A DNA stretch of 64,000 nucleotides. It comes from Labilithrix sp. Lineage in GTDB: Bacteria > Myxococcota_A > Polyangia > Polyangiales > Polyangiaceae. The number at the start of each line of letters is the position of its first letter. Position 1 is the stretch's first letter. Where the stretch lies: contig JAHBWC010000018.1 in assembly GCA_019637225.1 (NCBI GenBank), positions 35,559-99,558 of the forward strand, written 5' to 3'. Positions 1 to 9,016 of this stretch are shown here, in pieces. The notes under the pieces were generated by a model. It saw only the letters and a program-made list of their open reading frames with translations, did not search any database and was not told the origin of the DNA. The position numbers and the translations under genes are program-made.

Positions 1-284
1 GCCTCGATCTCGCGGAGCGGGAGGGTGACGCGGAGCCGCATGAGGGCGCGCACCGGCGGAGGCTCGTCCGTGCGAAGGAACAGGCCCTTGAAGCTGACGT
101 CGGACGTCTCGAGCGGGAGCGTCCGGCGCCCGCGCACGACCGAAACGCGGATGCGCGCGTCGACGCGAGCCTCGCGACGAAGGTTCGCCTCGACCGGACC
201 GCGCTCGCGACCGGGCGTCGAACCCTGGCCGCTTCGGACCTCGGACGGCGTCGGAAGGTTCTTCGGTTCGCTCTCGTCGCTCAT
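1..284 (-). CDS. PilZ-domain protein, partial (3' end outside window)
   Basis: The visible 94 residues are the N-terminus of a protein whose 3' end lies beyond the left edge. After about 30 polar residues comes the PilZ signature: an RREARVDARIRVSV segment (the RxxxR half) and, about 23 residues later, DVSFKGLFLRT (the DxSxxG half). In known PilZ proteins these bind cyclic di-GMP. The ATG at 284 is preceded by AAAGGGAG. The gene lies 64 nt downstream of the Sel1-repeat gene on the same strand and probably closes the srf-like operon. Inference: a c-di-GMP-responsive partner of that operon. The rest of the protein is unseen, so effector domains cannot be excluded. Confidence 0.75.
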   Translation of the reverse strand, partial: MSDESEPKNLPTPSEVRSGQGSTPGRERGPVEANLRREARVDARIRVSVVRGRRTLPLETSDVSFKGLFLRTDEPPPVRALMRLRVTLPLREIE

Positions 285-348
285 GACGAACGCCGTCCGC
301 GGGCTCCCTTTACGCTACCACGCCGGCGGGCCGCCGCCGCGCGGGGGG

Positions 349-1563
349 CTACCCGGCCGGAGGACGGCGGCGGCCGGCCGGCTGGCGCTTCGTGCCGCCG
401 GTGAGCCCGAGTGCGAGCAGCGCGGCGAGAAACCCCGCGAGGCCGAACGCGATCGCCTGGACCGGCCTCTCGGCGTGCAGCGCGGCCTGACCGGTCCCCC
501 ACGCCACCCAGCCGACGGCGCCGAAGAGCCCCGCGATCACGAGCGCCTTGAGGACGGTGCCGAGGCGGTAGACGAGCCATGTGGGCAGGACGCCGACGAG
601 CGCGAGGACGATCGGGAAGACCCGATCCGCCTCCGCGCCGAGGCCCGGCAGCGTCGTGCCACGGGCGACGAGCTCGCGCGCTCCGAGCGTCGCGGCGTAG
701 GCAGCGCCGACGCCCGCCGCCGCGAAGAGGAGCGCGTAGCCGAACGCGCCGAGGCCGAGGGACGCGCGCGACGGGCCGCCGGTCTTTCCCTCCGCGCCCG
801 CCGCGCTCGCCTGCGCGTCTGCCGCCGCGCGCGCGGACTTCGTGTCCGGCGTCGTCGTCGCGCGCTGCCGCTCGGTGCGTCCCGCATCGCCCCGGCCGTT
901 CGCGGCCGCGTCGTCCGCCTTCTGGAGCGAGTCGAGGAACGTCGGTCGGTCGCCGGCCCCCTCGTCCTTCATCCGGAGGCCGTAGCCGTGCGCCTTCGCT
1001 CGCTGGAGGAGACGCGCCTTGTCGTCCTCGGACAGCTCGCTGCTCTCGCTCAGCGCGAGCGCGTGCCGCGCGCATCCGAGCTCCGCGAGCGCCTTCGCGT
1101 ACTCGTAGGATCCGGGCTCCGCGTCGACGCCGGCGCTCCGCGCCGCGTTGCGGTACCAGACGTCGGCCTTCTCCGGATCCGCCTTGTAGTGGATCCCGAG
1201 CTCGTAGAGGTTCCCGAGGTAGACCTTCGCCGGGACGCTGCCCTTGTCGGCCGCCGCACGGAGGTGCGTCGCGCCTTCTTTCAGGTCCTGCGGGACGACG
1301 CCGCCGCTCATGCAGAAGAGCGCGACGGCGTACTCGGCGTCGGCGCTCCCGAGCTCCGCGGCTGCGCGGTACGCGTCGAAGCATCGCTTCATGTCGCGGC
1401 CGCCGGGGGCGCTGCCGCTGCGGTACGCGCGGGCGAGCGCGAGCAGGCCGGGCACGTCGGCCCGAGCGCGGAGGCTGTCGAGGTCGTGCGCGTCGCCGTC
1501 GAGCGCGCCCTCCTCGGCGGCGTCCTCCTCGGGACCGTCCGCGCTCGGCCTCGGCTCAGGCAT
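349..1563 (-). CDS. Sel1-repeat protein with C-terminal membrane segments
   Basis: This 404-residue protein starts with an acidic region. Residues about 35-150 are short alpha-helical repeats of the Sel1/TPR type: AAELGSADAEYAVALF, AAADKGSVPAKVYLGNLYELG, and WYRNAARSAGV. A charged linker follows, then three or four hydrophobic stretches between about residues 270 and 395 (GAFGYALLFAAAGVGAAYA, VFPIVLALVGVLPTWLVY, and two more). It ends in a basic Arg/Pro tail. Sel1 repeats are scaffolds for protein-protein contacts. The ATG at 1563 overlaps the srfC-like stop by 8 nt, indicating translational coupling. Likely role: membrane-anchored adaptor for the upstream srf-like proteins (inference from position only). 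Confidence 0.75.
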   Translation of the reverse strand: MPEPRPSADGPEEDAAEEGALDGDAHDLDSLRARADVPGLLALARAYRSGSAPGGRDMKRCFDAYRAAAELGSADAEYAVALFCMSGGVVPQDLKEGATHLRAAADKGSVPAKVYLGNLYELGIHYKADPEKADVWYRNAARSAGVDAEPGSYEYAKALAELGCARHALALSESSELSEDDKARLLQRAKAHGYGLRMKDEGAGDRPTFLDSLQKADDAAANGRGDAGRTERQRATTTPDTKSARAAADAQASAAGAEGKTGGPSRASLGLGAFGYALLFAAAGVGAAYAATLGARELVARGTTLPGLGAEADRVFPIVLALVGVLPTWLVYRLGTVLKALVIAGLFGAVGWVAWGTGQAALHAERPVQAIAFGLAGFLAALLALGLTGGTKRQPAGRRRPPAG

Positions 1564-4057
1564 CGCCGGAGACTTCCACGCGCTTGAGCACCTCGACGAG
1601 CCGCTGCGTGCGCGAGGCGTCCTCCATCACGCTCGGCCGCGAGCCCGCGCTCTTCGCGTAGAAGTCGGCCAGGCTCTCGGACCAGATCGAGTAGTAGCGG
1701 TTGCCCGCGAACACGATCGACACGCCCGCGCCCGGACGGTCCATCGGCTCGTCGTCGAAGTCGACGTCGTTCCAGTCGACGGCCCCCGCGCTCTCCTCGC
1801 CGTCCTCGGCGTAGCTGAGGCGCACCGGCGACTCGGGGGTGCGGCGCTTCGCGGGGGTCATCAGCGCGAGCATCGCGTCGCAGATCTTCACGCGGAGGAT
1901 CGTCGAGACGAGCCCGGCGTCGACCTGCGTGCGCGCGAAGTACGGGAAGATCGCCTGTCCGAGGACCGGCAACAGCAGCTTCGAGGTGCAGACCTCGCGC
2001 ACGAAGCTCTCTGCGTGCGCCTGCGGGATCGCGAGCTCGCTCGTGCGGAGGCGCTCGGCTGCGAGCTTCGACCACCACTTGAGCACGTGGACGAGGACCT
2101 TCTTCACCTTGTCGCTCGCCTTGATGCTCATCGGCAGGACGACGTCGAGGACCTTTCGGACCTCGGCCTCGATGTCCTCCTCGGGCGCGACGACGAGGTC
2201 GACGAACTCGCCGAACACCGCGCCCGAGCAGCGGCGCGTCATCTCGGCGTCCATGGCGGAGACGAGCTGCTTGGCGTCCTCGACGCGGCGGGCGCGCGCC
2301 TCGGTCTCGTCCCGCGACGGCGTGAGCGATTTCAGCACGCTGAGGAGCTCGGAGCGGATCGCGCGGGCCTCGTGCGCGAGCTCCTTGCCCTTGATGTCGT
2401 CGTTCAGCTTCGCGCGGAGGTGCGTCGAGAGCAGCGGCACTCCGCTCTTCGGAAGCGCCGTCGCCGGATCGTGGCCCTCGACGGCGAGCCACTTCTCCTC
2501 GGCATCGGCGATGTACGTCGCGACCGCGCGCGACGCGAGGTAGCCCTGCTTCACCGTCTCGTAGTCGGCGTCGCCGGGCTTCAGCGCCTGCATCTGATCG
2601 GCGTACGGGTTCCTGATCCAGAACAGGTTCGTGAACGCGCGACCCTTCGCGCCCCAGTTGAAGAGCCACGAGCCGTGGCCGCGCGCCCAGAAGTCGACGC
2701 ACGCCTCGTCGACGCGCGAGTCCCAGCGGTCCTTCGCGTTGTCGCTGCGGAGTGCGCCGAGGCTCATGTCGAACTTCGTCAGCGCGAGGAAGAGGCTCGG
2801 GTGCTCGAGCTCCTTCGGGTCCTTCGGCGTCGCCGACCCGTGGCGGATGGAGAGCCAGCTCTCGACCTGCGACTGGAGCTGAATCGCCTCCGGCTTGGTC
2901 GGTCCCGGCGAGCACAGGAGCAGCGACGTGATCTCGCGATCGAGCGAGTACTGCTCGAAGAGGAACGTGAGCTTGCCGCGCTTGTAGACCTCGATCGCGT
3001 TGTCGAGCTTGCCCGTGTTGAGCTCCGTCGGGCCGAAGCCGTTGATGCCCTTCAGCGCGCGCCCGCCGGGGAAGTCGAGGATGTCGGCCTTGTCGAGGAG
3101 CGATCCGGAAACGCCGCGGAGCGGGAGCCGAATCTCGGCGATGAGCGCCGCGAGGACCCCGGGATCGAGCGCGACGTCGCGCCCGTCGAGGGTCGTCGCG
3201 GGGACCACCGTGCGCGACGTCCCGAGCGCGTTCAGGCACGACGCGTCGATGACGCTCGGCGCGTCGCTCGACGCGCGCACGTGGGCGAGGCCGACCTCGA
3301 CCGCCTCCGCGTAGCCGAGCTGCTCGATGCCCGTGACGAGCGTGCGCATGAGCTGATCGAGGTCCTTCGCGTAGCCCGGTCCACCCCAGAGGAGCGAGTA
3401 GACGAGGACCCAGCCGGCGGACGTGCCGATCTCCCTCGCGAGCCCCGCCTTCATCGCGGGATGGCGCCGGAGCTCGTTCAGGTACGGGTGCCGGTCCTGG
3501 TACTTCTTCGTGAGCTCGTGCCAGACGGCCTCCCAGGCGCGCGCATGGATCGGCGCCGCCGGAGCGCCGGCCTGGAGGCGGGCCTCGCGCAGCGTGCGCT
3601 CGACGCGCTCGACGTCGAGCGGCGGCGACGTGCACTCGACGAGGAAGCCCGTCGCCATCGACTGGAGCACGCCCTCGAGGGGCAGGAGCTCGCAGTAGAA
3701 GTCGCCCTTGCGGAGAGGCGGCGCGGCCGACGCCGAGAAGCGCGTCACGACCCCGGTCGACTCGACCCCCTTGGCGGGGTTGATCTCCTTCAGGAAGTCG
3801 ACCGGGCCGCCGCGGCTCAGGACCTCGAGCGAGCCGAGCTCGTGCGACAGCAGCGCCCCGACGAGGAACGACTTGCCCGCCTGCGACGGACCGAACAGCC
3901 CGAGGCTCTGCTTGCGGGCCCAGGCGCGCCGGAGCTTGCGCGCGCGAAGCGCGAGGTCCCGCAGGACGAGCGCTTCGTTCTCCGCTTCGGTCTGCCCGAC
4001 GATCGCCGCCTGCGCCTCGCCGATGGCCTGTTCGAGCGTGGAGATCGGATCACTCAT
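1556..4057 (-). CDS. srfC: SrfC-family dynamin-like GTPase
   Basis: The 833-residue protein resembles the putative virulence factor SrfC family. Its N-terminal half carries GTPase motifs: a P-loop GPSQAGKS at residues 56-63, a G3-like DILDFPGG near residue 325, and a G4-like TKFD near residue 425. The spacing is that of large dynamin-type GTPases rather than small Ras-like ones. The C-terminal half is helical with no recognised domain. The ATG at 4057 has AGGTG four bases upstream. The gene is 17 nt after the membrane-protein gene and overlaps the Sel1 gene. In enterobacteria SrfC is encoded with SrfA and SrfB, and srfABC has been linked to virulence and cytotoxicity. Its biochemical role is not established. 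Confidence 0.8.
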   Translation of the reverse strand: MSDPISTLEQAIGEAQAAIVGQTEAENEALVLRDLALRARKLRRAWARKQSLGLFGPSQAGKSFLVGALLSHELGSLEVLSRGGPVDFLKEINPAKGVESTGVVTRFSASAAPPLRKGDFYCELLPLEGVLQSMATGFLVECTSPPLDVERVERTLREARLQAGAPAAPIHARAWEAVWHELTKKYQDRHPYLNELRRHPAMKAGLAREIGTSAGWVLVYSLLWGGPGYAKDLDQLMRTLVTGIEQLGYAEAVEVGLAHVRASSDAPSVIDASCLNALGTSRTVVPATTLDGRDVALDPGVLAALIAEIRLPLRGVSGSLLDKADILDFPGGRALKGINGFGPTELNTGKLDNAIEVYKRGKLTFLFEQYSLDREITSLLLCSPGPTKPEAIQLQSQVESWLSIRHGSATPKDPKELEHPSLFLALTKFDMSLGALRSDNAKDRWDSRVDEACVDFWARGHGSWLFNWGAKGRAFTNLFWIRNPYADQMQALKPGDADYETVKQGYLASRAVATYIADAEEKWLAVEGHDPATALPKSGVPLLSTHLRAKLNDDIKGKELAHEARAIRSELLSVLKSLTPSRDETEARARRVEDAKQLVSAMDAEMTRRCSGAVFGEFVDLVVAPEEDIEAEVRKVLDVVLPMSIKASDKVKKVLVHVLKWWSKLAAERLRTSELAIPQAHAESFVREVCTSKLLLPVLGQAIFPYFARTQVDAGLVSTILRVKICDAMLALMTPAKRRTPESPVRLSYAEDGEESAGAVDWNDVDFDDEPMDRPGAGVSIVFAGNRYYSIWSESLADFYAKSAGSRPSVMEDASRTQRLVEVLKRVEVSGDA

Positions 4058-4074
4058 GGGTCACCTGGGAACGA

Positions 4075-5316
4075 TCAGTGGGCGTGCCACTTGCCGGACT
4101 TGTCCTGCCACTCGACGCGCACTCCCTCGAACGACTGGCCCGGCGTGAGCCACACGTCGAAGCGCCTGCCGGCGTGCTCCGTGCGCGAGACCTTCTGGGC
4201 GCCGGCGGCGACCCGCCACGCCCGGGCGTCGTCGCTGTAGTGCTTGCGGTGGACGCTGGTCTTCTGACCGCCGCCCGGGCCGACCACGACGACGGTGCCG
4301 CCGCTCGATCCGGCGCCGCCGCTCGATCCGGCGCCGCCGCTCGATCCGGCGCCGCCGCTCGACCCGGGAGGCCCGTCGTCGTCATCATCGCCGTCGTCGG
4401 TCGCGAGGCCGCCGTCCGCGCCCGCGTCGGATCCGGCCGCGCCTCCGTCACTGGCCGCGCCTCCGTCACCGGCCGCGCCTCCGTCACCGGTCGCGCCTCC
4501 GTCGCCGCCGTCCGCGACGTCACCCGCGGTCGCGTCGTCGCCGCCTCCGCCGTCGTTCGCGCCTCCGTCGCCGTCGGCCGCGCCTTCGGCGGGCGCATCG
4601 GAGGCGTCGGCGCCGACCGCGATCTTCTGCTCCTCGCACGCCTTGAGGAGGAAGAGCGCGAGGAGGACGAGCACGATCGCGACGAGCCCGAAGACCGGCC
4701 ACATCCACCAGGGGCGCGCCGCCTTCTTCTTGTCGTCGCGCTTCTCCGCGTCGTCGGGCCCGGCCGCGTCGGGCGGGTTCGCCGCCGCCGCAGCGACGGC
4801 CGCGGTCGCCGCGCTCGCCGCGATGCCCGCTCCGGCGGCGGCGACCGCGCCGGGGTCTCCCCAGTGCTTGCCCCAGTCCTCGTAGCCGAAGACGTACTCG
4901 GCCTTTCCGCCCATCGCCCGAGGCGACGCACCCCAGTTGATGACGCAGAGCTTCTTCCGCGACGGCGAGTAGAAGTAGTTCGCGCCGCCGTCCGCGTCGA
5001 GCGACGGGACGGTGAACGCCTCCTTGTACTTGTCGAACCCGCTGTTCGGCGTCGCGAAGACCTTCGCGACGCGCTCGAGCGCGCCCTGGAAGTCCTTCAC
5101 CGCGGCGGCCGCGTCGTCGGCGTGCTTCTCGCGCGCCTCGCCGAGCGGGATGAGGCCGGTGAGGTCCCACCGCACGGTGACGGGCAGGCTCTCGGATCCC
5201 TCGGTCTCCGGGACGAGGAGGCGACCGCCGAAGAATTTTTCCTCGTTCAGGTCGACCGCGAGCTTCCAGATCGACGTGCCGCCGACGAGGTTGGGGAGCC
5301 AGGTCGCGTCGCTCAC
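4075..5316 (-). CDS. Single-pass membrane protein with Gly/Ser/Asp-rich linker, srf-like operon
   Basis: No known family is recognised. The first 155 residues look globular (NEEKFFGGRLL, NYFYSPSRKKLCVINWGA). An Ala-rich segment and a lysine-rich stretch precede one strong transmembrane helix near residues 198-222 (WWMWPVFGLVAIVLVLLALF). After the membrane comes a long low-complexity DGGA/GSSGGA/Asp region, then a compact C-terminal domain of about 65 residues ending FEGVRVEWQDKSGKWHAH. The basic side before the helix predicts a cytoplasmic N-terminus. The GTG start at 5316 overlaps the preceding stop as GTGA. It may occupy the place of SrfA, but no sequence similarity supports that name. The linker is encoded by 18-bp tandem repeats. 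Confidence 0.8.
   Translation of the reverse strand: MSDATWLPNLVGGTSIWKLAVDLNEEKFFGGRLLVPETEGSESLPVTVRWDLTGLIPLGEAREKHADDAAAAVKDFQGALERVAKVFATPNSGFDKYKEAFTVPSLDADGGANYFYSPSRKKLCVINWGASPRAMGGKAEYVFGYEDWGKHWGDPGAVAAAGAGIAASAATAAVAAAAANPPDAAGPDDAEKRDDKKKAARPWWMWPVFGLVAIVLVLLALFLLKACEEQKIAVGADASDAPAEGAADGDGGANDGGGGDDATAGDVADGGDGGATGDGGAAGDGGAASDGGAAGSDAGADGGLATDDGDDDDDGPPGSSGGAGSSGGAGSSGGAGSSGGTVVVVGPGGGQKTSVHRKHYSDDARAWRVAAGAQKVSRTEHAGRRFDVWLTPGQSFEGVRVEWQDKSGKWHAH
4297..4368. repeat. 18-bp coding tandem repeat (four units)
   Basis: Four consecutive units of GCCGCCGCTCGATCCGGC begin at 4297, 4315, 4333 and 4351. The last unit differs at two positions. On the minus strand they encode the GSSGGA repeats in the linker of the membrane protein. 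A second, less perfect 18-bp series (GCGCCTCCGTCACCGGCC-like) lies at about 4435-4510 and encodes the DGGAAG repeats of the same linker. Eighteen bases keep the frame, so copy number can vary without breaking the gene. Confidence 0.9.
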
Positions 5317-5975
5317 GTCAGCACCTCGGCCTTCACCTTCACGGCGTTGTTGGAAGCGACGCGGCAGAGGAACGACGCCGGCCGCACGACGCTGAACGCG
5401 GTCGGGTCGGAGCCCGCGGCGCGCTCGTGGATCTGCGAGTCGAAGACCTTGACGTGATCCACGCTCTCGAACTTGAGTCTCTCGAGCTCGCCCGTCATCA
5501 GCGCGGCGAGGAGCGGCGCCGACCTCCCGACGAGCTCGGCGTCGAGGCGCGCCGTGTGCGCGACCACGTAGAGCTGCCGGCTCACGGCGAACCCGACGCG
5601 CATCTTGCTCTCGCCGTCCATCGGCGCGCGGAAGAAGAAGTTCAGCCCGCTCGCCAGCGTGAACGCGGCGTCGGCCGCCGCGCCGTCCTCGGCGTCCGTC
5701 GCGAGCAAGCGGCTGAGCTCGCCGAAGAAGAGGCGGAGCGGGAACGTGCGGTCCTGCGGGCGCGCGGAGAGGATCGTGTCGTCGAGGATGTCGCCGAGGA
5801 CGATGCGCGTCAGCAGCCGCTTGGCGCCCGCCGTCGGCGGAGCGTCGTTCGGGCTCTCGGGGAGCGTCGGCCGCGGCCCGCGCGCGAACGCCCGGACGAT
5901 CTCGGCGAGGTCGTGCGCGTCGAGCGCCTTGTCGATCGCGCCGATGACGGCCTTCTTGATCCGGTCCTCATCCAT
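5313..5975 (-). CDS. Unknown 220-residue protein between srfB-like and membrane-protein genes
   Basis: No family is recognised. The protein is predicted soluble, has no signal peptide and mixes helices and strands (KAVIGAIDKALDAHDLAEIV, LNFFFRAPMDGESKMRVGFAV, RQLYVVAHTARLDAELV). It has only one Cys and no obvious metal or nucleotide motif. It begins 18 nt after the srfB-like stop and its own stop overlaps the next start as GTGA, so it is fixed in the operon. Positionally it is a candidate adaptor between the actin-like SrfB protein and the membrane protein. That is inference from order only. Confidence 0.7.
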   Translation of the reverse strand: MDEDRIKKAVIGAIDKALDAHDLAEIVRAFARGPRPTLPESPNDAPPTAGAKRLLTRIVLGDILDDTILSARPQDRTFPLRLFFGELSRLLATDAEDGAAADAAFTLASGLNFFFRAPMDGESKMRVGFAVSRQLYVVAHTARLDAELVGRSAPLLAALMTGELERLKFESVDHVKVFDSQIHERAAGSDPTAFSVVRPASFLCRVASNNAVKVKAEVLT

Positions 5976-5993
5976 CGTGGGCTCGTTCGCTCC

Positions 5994-8795
5994 TCACTGC
6001 GCTCGCGCGTCGAAGACGCCGGTGTCGAGCCAGTACCTGTCGAAGGCCGCCGTCTTCAGCGAGAGGACGAAGTCTTTCGCGTCGAACTGGTACTGGTCCC
6101 GCTGGCTCGTCACGCTCGCGATCTGGATCTGACCCTCCCGCGTGCGCCCGAACTGGATCGCGACGCGATCTTCGAGCAGCGCCGCCTCGACCTCGGCGTT
6201 CGCGGGGCGCACCTCGAAGAGCGGCGAGCCTTCCATCTCCTGGGAGTCGACGTTGCGGAAGCCGACGCGCATGCCGTGCGTGTAGACGAACGGCGGGCTC
6301 TTGTCCGGCGACGGGCCCGCGCCGAAGAGCTCGTTCGCCCGTGCGATGTGCGGCTCGGTGTCCTGATACAGGCCGTAGATCGGCTTTTGCTCGGCCTCGC
6401 CGATCGCGTCGATGAGGAAGCCGGGGAGCTTGTTCTTGCTCGCGAGGTGGAGCACGGCGGCGCCCGCGGTGACAGTCGACTTCGGATCGCGGATGTGGCC
6501 CTGGTCCTTCCACTTCGACGGGTACCACTCGCCGACGCGGTAGCGCGCCATCGAGCGGACGCGCGGGGGCGAGACCGGCATCTCGTTCGTGAAGAGCCGC
6601 TTGATGCACGGCAGCGCCGCCGTGCGCCCGGCGAGGACCAGGAGATCGACGTCGAACTGCGCGAGGATGTCGGCGTAGCGCCGGAGAGGCTCGCGGAGGA
6701 CGCGCTCGATCGCGCGCTCGACGAGGGCGGCGTCGAAGCGGAAGAACAGGTTCTCGAAGCCGGGGAAGCCTTCGACCTCCTGCTCGAGGAAGCGGTTGGC
6801 CTCGCCGAGGATCGCCGGGGAGACGGGCGGGAGCCCGAAGGTCTCGAAGATCGTCGAGACCATGTAGTGCCGATCGGGCGTGTGCCCCTCGAGCGGGAAG
6901 CCCTCGGCGATCGCCCAGTAGCAGCGCGCGAGAGGCAGCCAGAGGTACGGCACGAGGCGCGCGCGGAGGGTGCGCCACGCCGAGCCGTGGCCCGCGTCAC
7001 CTTCTCCGAACAGGTGGAGGAGCCGGCTCTTGCTCTGCGAGGTCGGCAGCTGGTGGAGGATCTGCGGGAAGACGACGTCCTCGACGATCGCGCGGCAGAC
7101 CTCGTCGCCCGCGATCGACACGCCGTCCTGGAACAGCTTCTTGATCGAGAGCGACGTACCGGTGCCGGGGAGCTTGTCCTCGTACTCGGCGATCATCACG
7201 TCGCTCGTGCCGCCGCCGATGTCGACCGACGCGACGCGCAGCGTCCGCTGCTCGTGCCCGTAGACGGAGACGAGCTCCTCCATGCTCCCGGCGAAGGTGC
7301 CCTGCACCTCCTGGAAGACGAACACCATCTGCGCGGCGAGGGCCTCGTCGACGAAGAGGAACGGATCGAACTGCTGCGTCTGCGGGTTGTAGTTCGGCCT
7401 GAGCTCGGGGCGGATGTTGAGGACGTGGCACGCGAGGACCACCGCGTTCCGCACGAGCGCCTCGTAGACGCGTCGCTCTTCCTCGCGCATCGCCGACGGG
7501 TAGGTGAGCACGAGGTGCCGGAGGACGCGCGGGTTGCCCTCCTTGCCCTGGTACATGCGGTACTCCGCGCCGTTGATCTGCGCGTAGGCCTGGCAGAGGA
7601 CCTCGACGAGCGCGAACATCATCATCGAGCGCGGCGCGTAGCGCGGATCGGCCGGCGTCTGCGGCCCGTCCTCGCGGAGGTACGCGCCCCCCGACTCCTC
7701 GGGGACGTACTTGAGGATGCGCCCGAACACGGGGCGGTGCTCTCCGCCCTGACCGGGCGAGACCTGGCCGATCTTCTGCGCGAAGTGCCACTTCTCGTCG
7801 GTCTGGCGATCGTCCCAGAGGTAGCGCTTCGGCCCCGAGAGCGTGCACTGGTAGCGGTGCGGCGTCTCGAGCGCGCGATCGAGCGCTTCGCGGCCCATGC
7901 GCGCGACGCTCGGCCACTGGAACGAGTCGCCCGTCGCGACGGGGAAGACCGACTTGTCCCACGGGCTCGGCAGGAACGTGACGCGCGAGTCGAACGCCTC
8001 CTGGCTCGTCGTGAGCGGGTTCGACAGGCTTCGCACCTCGAGCGGCACGCCGAAGACGCCCGCCTCGCGACCCTCGACGAGCAGCGCCGTCGACCGGGAG
8101 TTGCCGAGGTCGAGGACGAGCGACACCGGGATCGGCTGGTGCGTCTCGACACGCGAGAGCCGGATCTTCGGCAGGAGCGGCGCGAGCGTCTCGAGCAGCG
8201 CCGCGAGCTTGAAGAGCGCCTTGTCGACGCCGGCGCGCTCGAGTCGGCGGACGAGGTCGCGGGCCTCGGGGTGCTCGAAGAACGGGCCGACCTCGCCCTT
8301 GTCGAGCGCGCGGAAGGGGCGTCCCTCGTCGTAGGCCGCGTCGAGGTGGCGGCCTTGCGAGCCCTGCGTCTCGAGCGTGTCGACGGCGAGCACGGCGCGC
8401 ACCCCGCCGCCGGTCTCCGCGAGGAAGACCTGTACGGCGAAGGGGCAGGAGAGCTGGTAAGGCACCGGCAGCCAGCGCCCGGCGAGCTCGGCGAGGTGGT
8501 CGACGGCGGAGATCTCGACGTCCGGCTCCTCGCCGCCCTGGGCGCGCCGCACCGACAGGGTCGCCGGTCCCGCCGGCGTCGCGGCCCCTCCGGGGGCCTG
8601 CATCACGACGAAGCTCGACACGACGGCCGGCAGGCCGCGTGGGAGGGCGACCTCGTGGAGGATGATCCCCGTGTTGAAGAACAGCTCGAGGACGTCGACG
8701 CTGGCGGCGCGGGCGCCGGGGGCGACGGCGTGCTCGCCGATCGGTCCGTCGCCGAGGTCCGGGCTGCTCCCGAGCGAGACCTTCTTCTTGACCAT
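5994..8795 (-). CDS. srfB: SrfB-family actin/Hsp70-fold protein
   Basis: This 933-residue protein matches the SrfB virulence-factor family in length and in two nucleotide-binding motifs of the actin/Hsp70 fold. The phosphate-1 loop LVLDLGNSRSTALLVEG is near residue 222 and the phosphate-2 loop SVDIGGGTSDVMIAEYED near residue 527. A third conserved region, LLVLAGRTAALPCI, lies near residue 715. These predict ATP binding. The N-terminal 200 residues are outside the fold core and family-specific. It is the first gene of the minus-strand operon. No clear Shine-Dalgarno sequence precedes the ATG. In other bacteria srfB is followed by srfC; here two extra genes separate them. The molecular role of the family is unknown. 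Confidence 0.85.
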   Translation of the reverse strand: MVKKKVSLGSSPDLGDGPIGEHAVAPGARAASVDVLELFFNTGIILHEVALPRGLPAVVSSFVVMQAPGGAATPAGPATLSVRRAQGGEEPDVEISAVDHLAELAGRWLPVPYQLSCPFAVQVFLAETGGGVRAVLAVDTLETQGSQGRHLDAAYDEGRPFRALDKGEVGPFFEHPEARDLVRRLERAGVDKALFKLAALLETLAPLLPKIRLSRVETHQPIPVSLVLDLGNSRSTALLVEGREAGVFGVPLEVRSLSNPLTTSQEAFDSRVTFLPSPWDKSVFPVATGDSFQWPSVARMGREALDRALETPHRYQCTLSGPKRYLWDDRQTDEKWHFAQKIGQVSPGQGGEHRPVFGRILKYVPEESGGAYLREDGPQTPADPRYAPRSMMMFALVEVLCQAYAQINGAEYRMYQGKEGNPRVLRHLVLTYPSAMREEERRVYEALVRNAVVLACHVLNIRPELRPNYNPQTQQFDPFLFVDEALAAQMVFVFQEVQGTFAGSMEELVSVYGHEQRTLRVASVDIGGGTSDVMIAEYEDKLPGTGTSLSIKKLFQDGVSIAGDEVCRAIVEDVVFPQILHQLPTSQSKSRLLHLFGEGDAGHGSAWRTLRARLVPYLWLPLARCYWAIAEGFPLEGHTPDRHYMVSTIFETFGLPPVSPAILGEANRFLEQEVEGFPGFENLFFRFDAALVERAIERVLREPLRRYADILAQFDVDLLVLAGRTAALPCIKRLFTNEMPVSPPRVRSMARYRVGEWYPSKWKDQGHIRDPKSTVTAGAAVLHLASKNKLPGFLIDAIGEAEQKPIYGLYQDTEPHIARANELFGAGPSPDKSPPFVYTHGMRVGFRNVDSQEMEGSPLFEVRPANAEVEAALLEDRVAIQFGRTREGQIQIASVTSQRDQYQFDAKDFVLSLKTAAFDRYWLDTGVFDARAQ

Positions 8796-9016
8796 GAACG
8801 CTCGCGAAGCCCACGTCGCCGTGGGACGAAGAGGGGGCGAACCGCCCCGGGACCGCCCGATCCTACGTCAAAAGAACCTAGGAAGTACCCGAACTTCTGT
8901 CCAGGCCCGGCCGTCCGACGACCGAGCCGCGGACCGTTCCAATGATTCTCGGCCGTCCCTCGTCCAACGCCGTGTCACACTCTTCGGGGCCTGCCCGACG
9001 TTCGCCCGTGCACGCC

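Noticed and set aside
1244..4240. A 998-codon plus-strand open frame
   Set aside because: Antisense to the srfC-like gene, with Arg/Ala/Leu-rich low-complexity composition and no motif.
4297..4368. Short regularly spaced repeat as non-coding element
   Set aside because: Units are head-to-tail with no spacer and keep the reading frame of the membrane protein.
8942..9016. Extended N-terminus for the sigma-like protein
   Set aside because: The extra 25 residues lack similarity and the region 2 homology begins after 9017.
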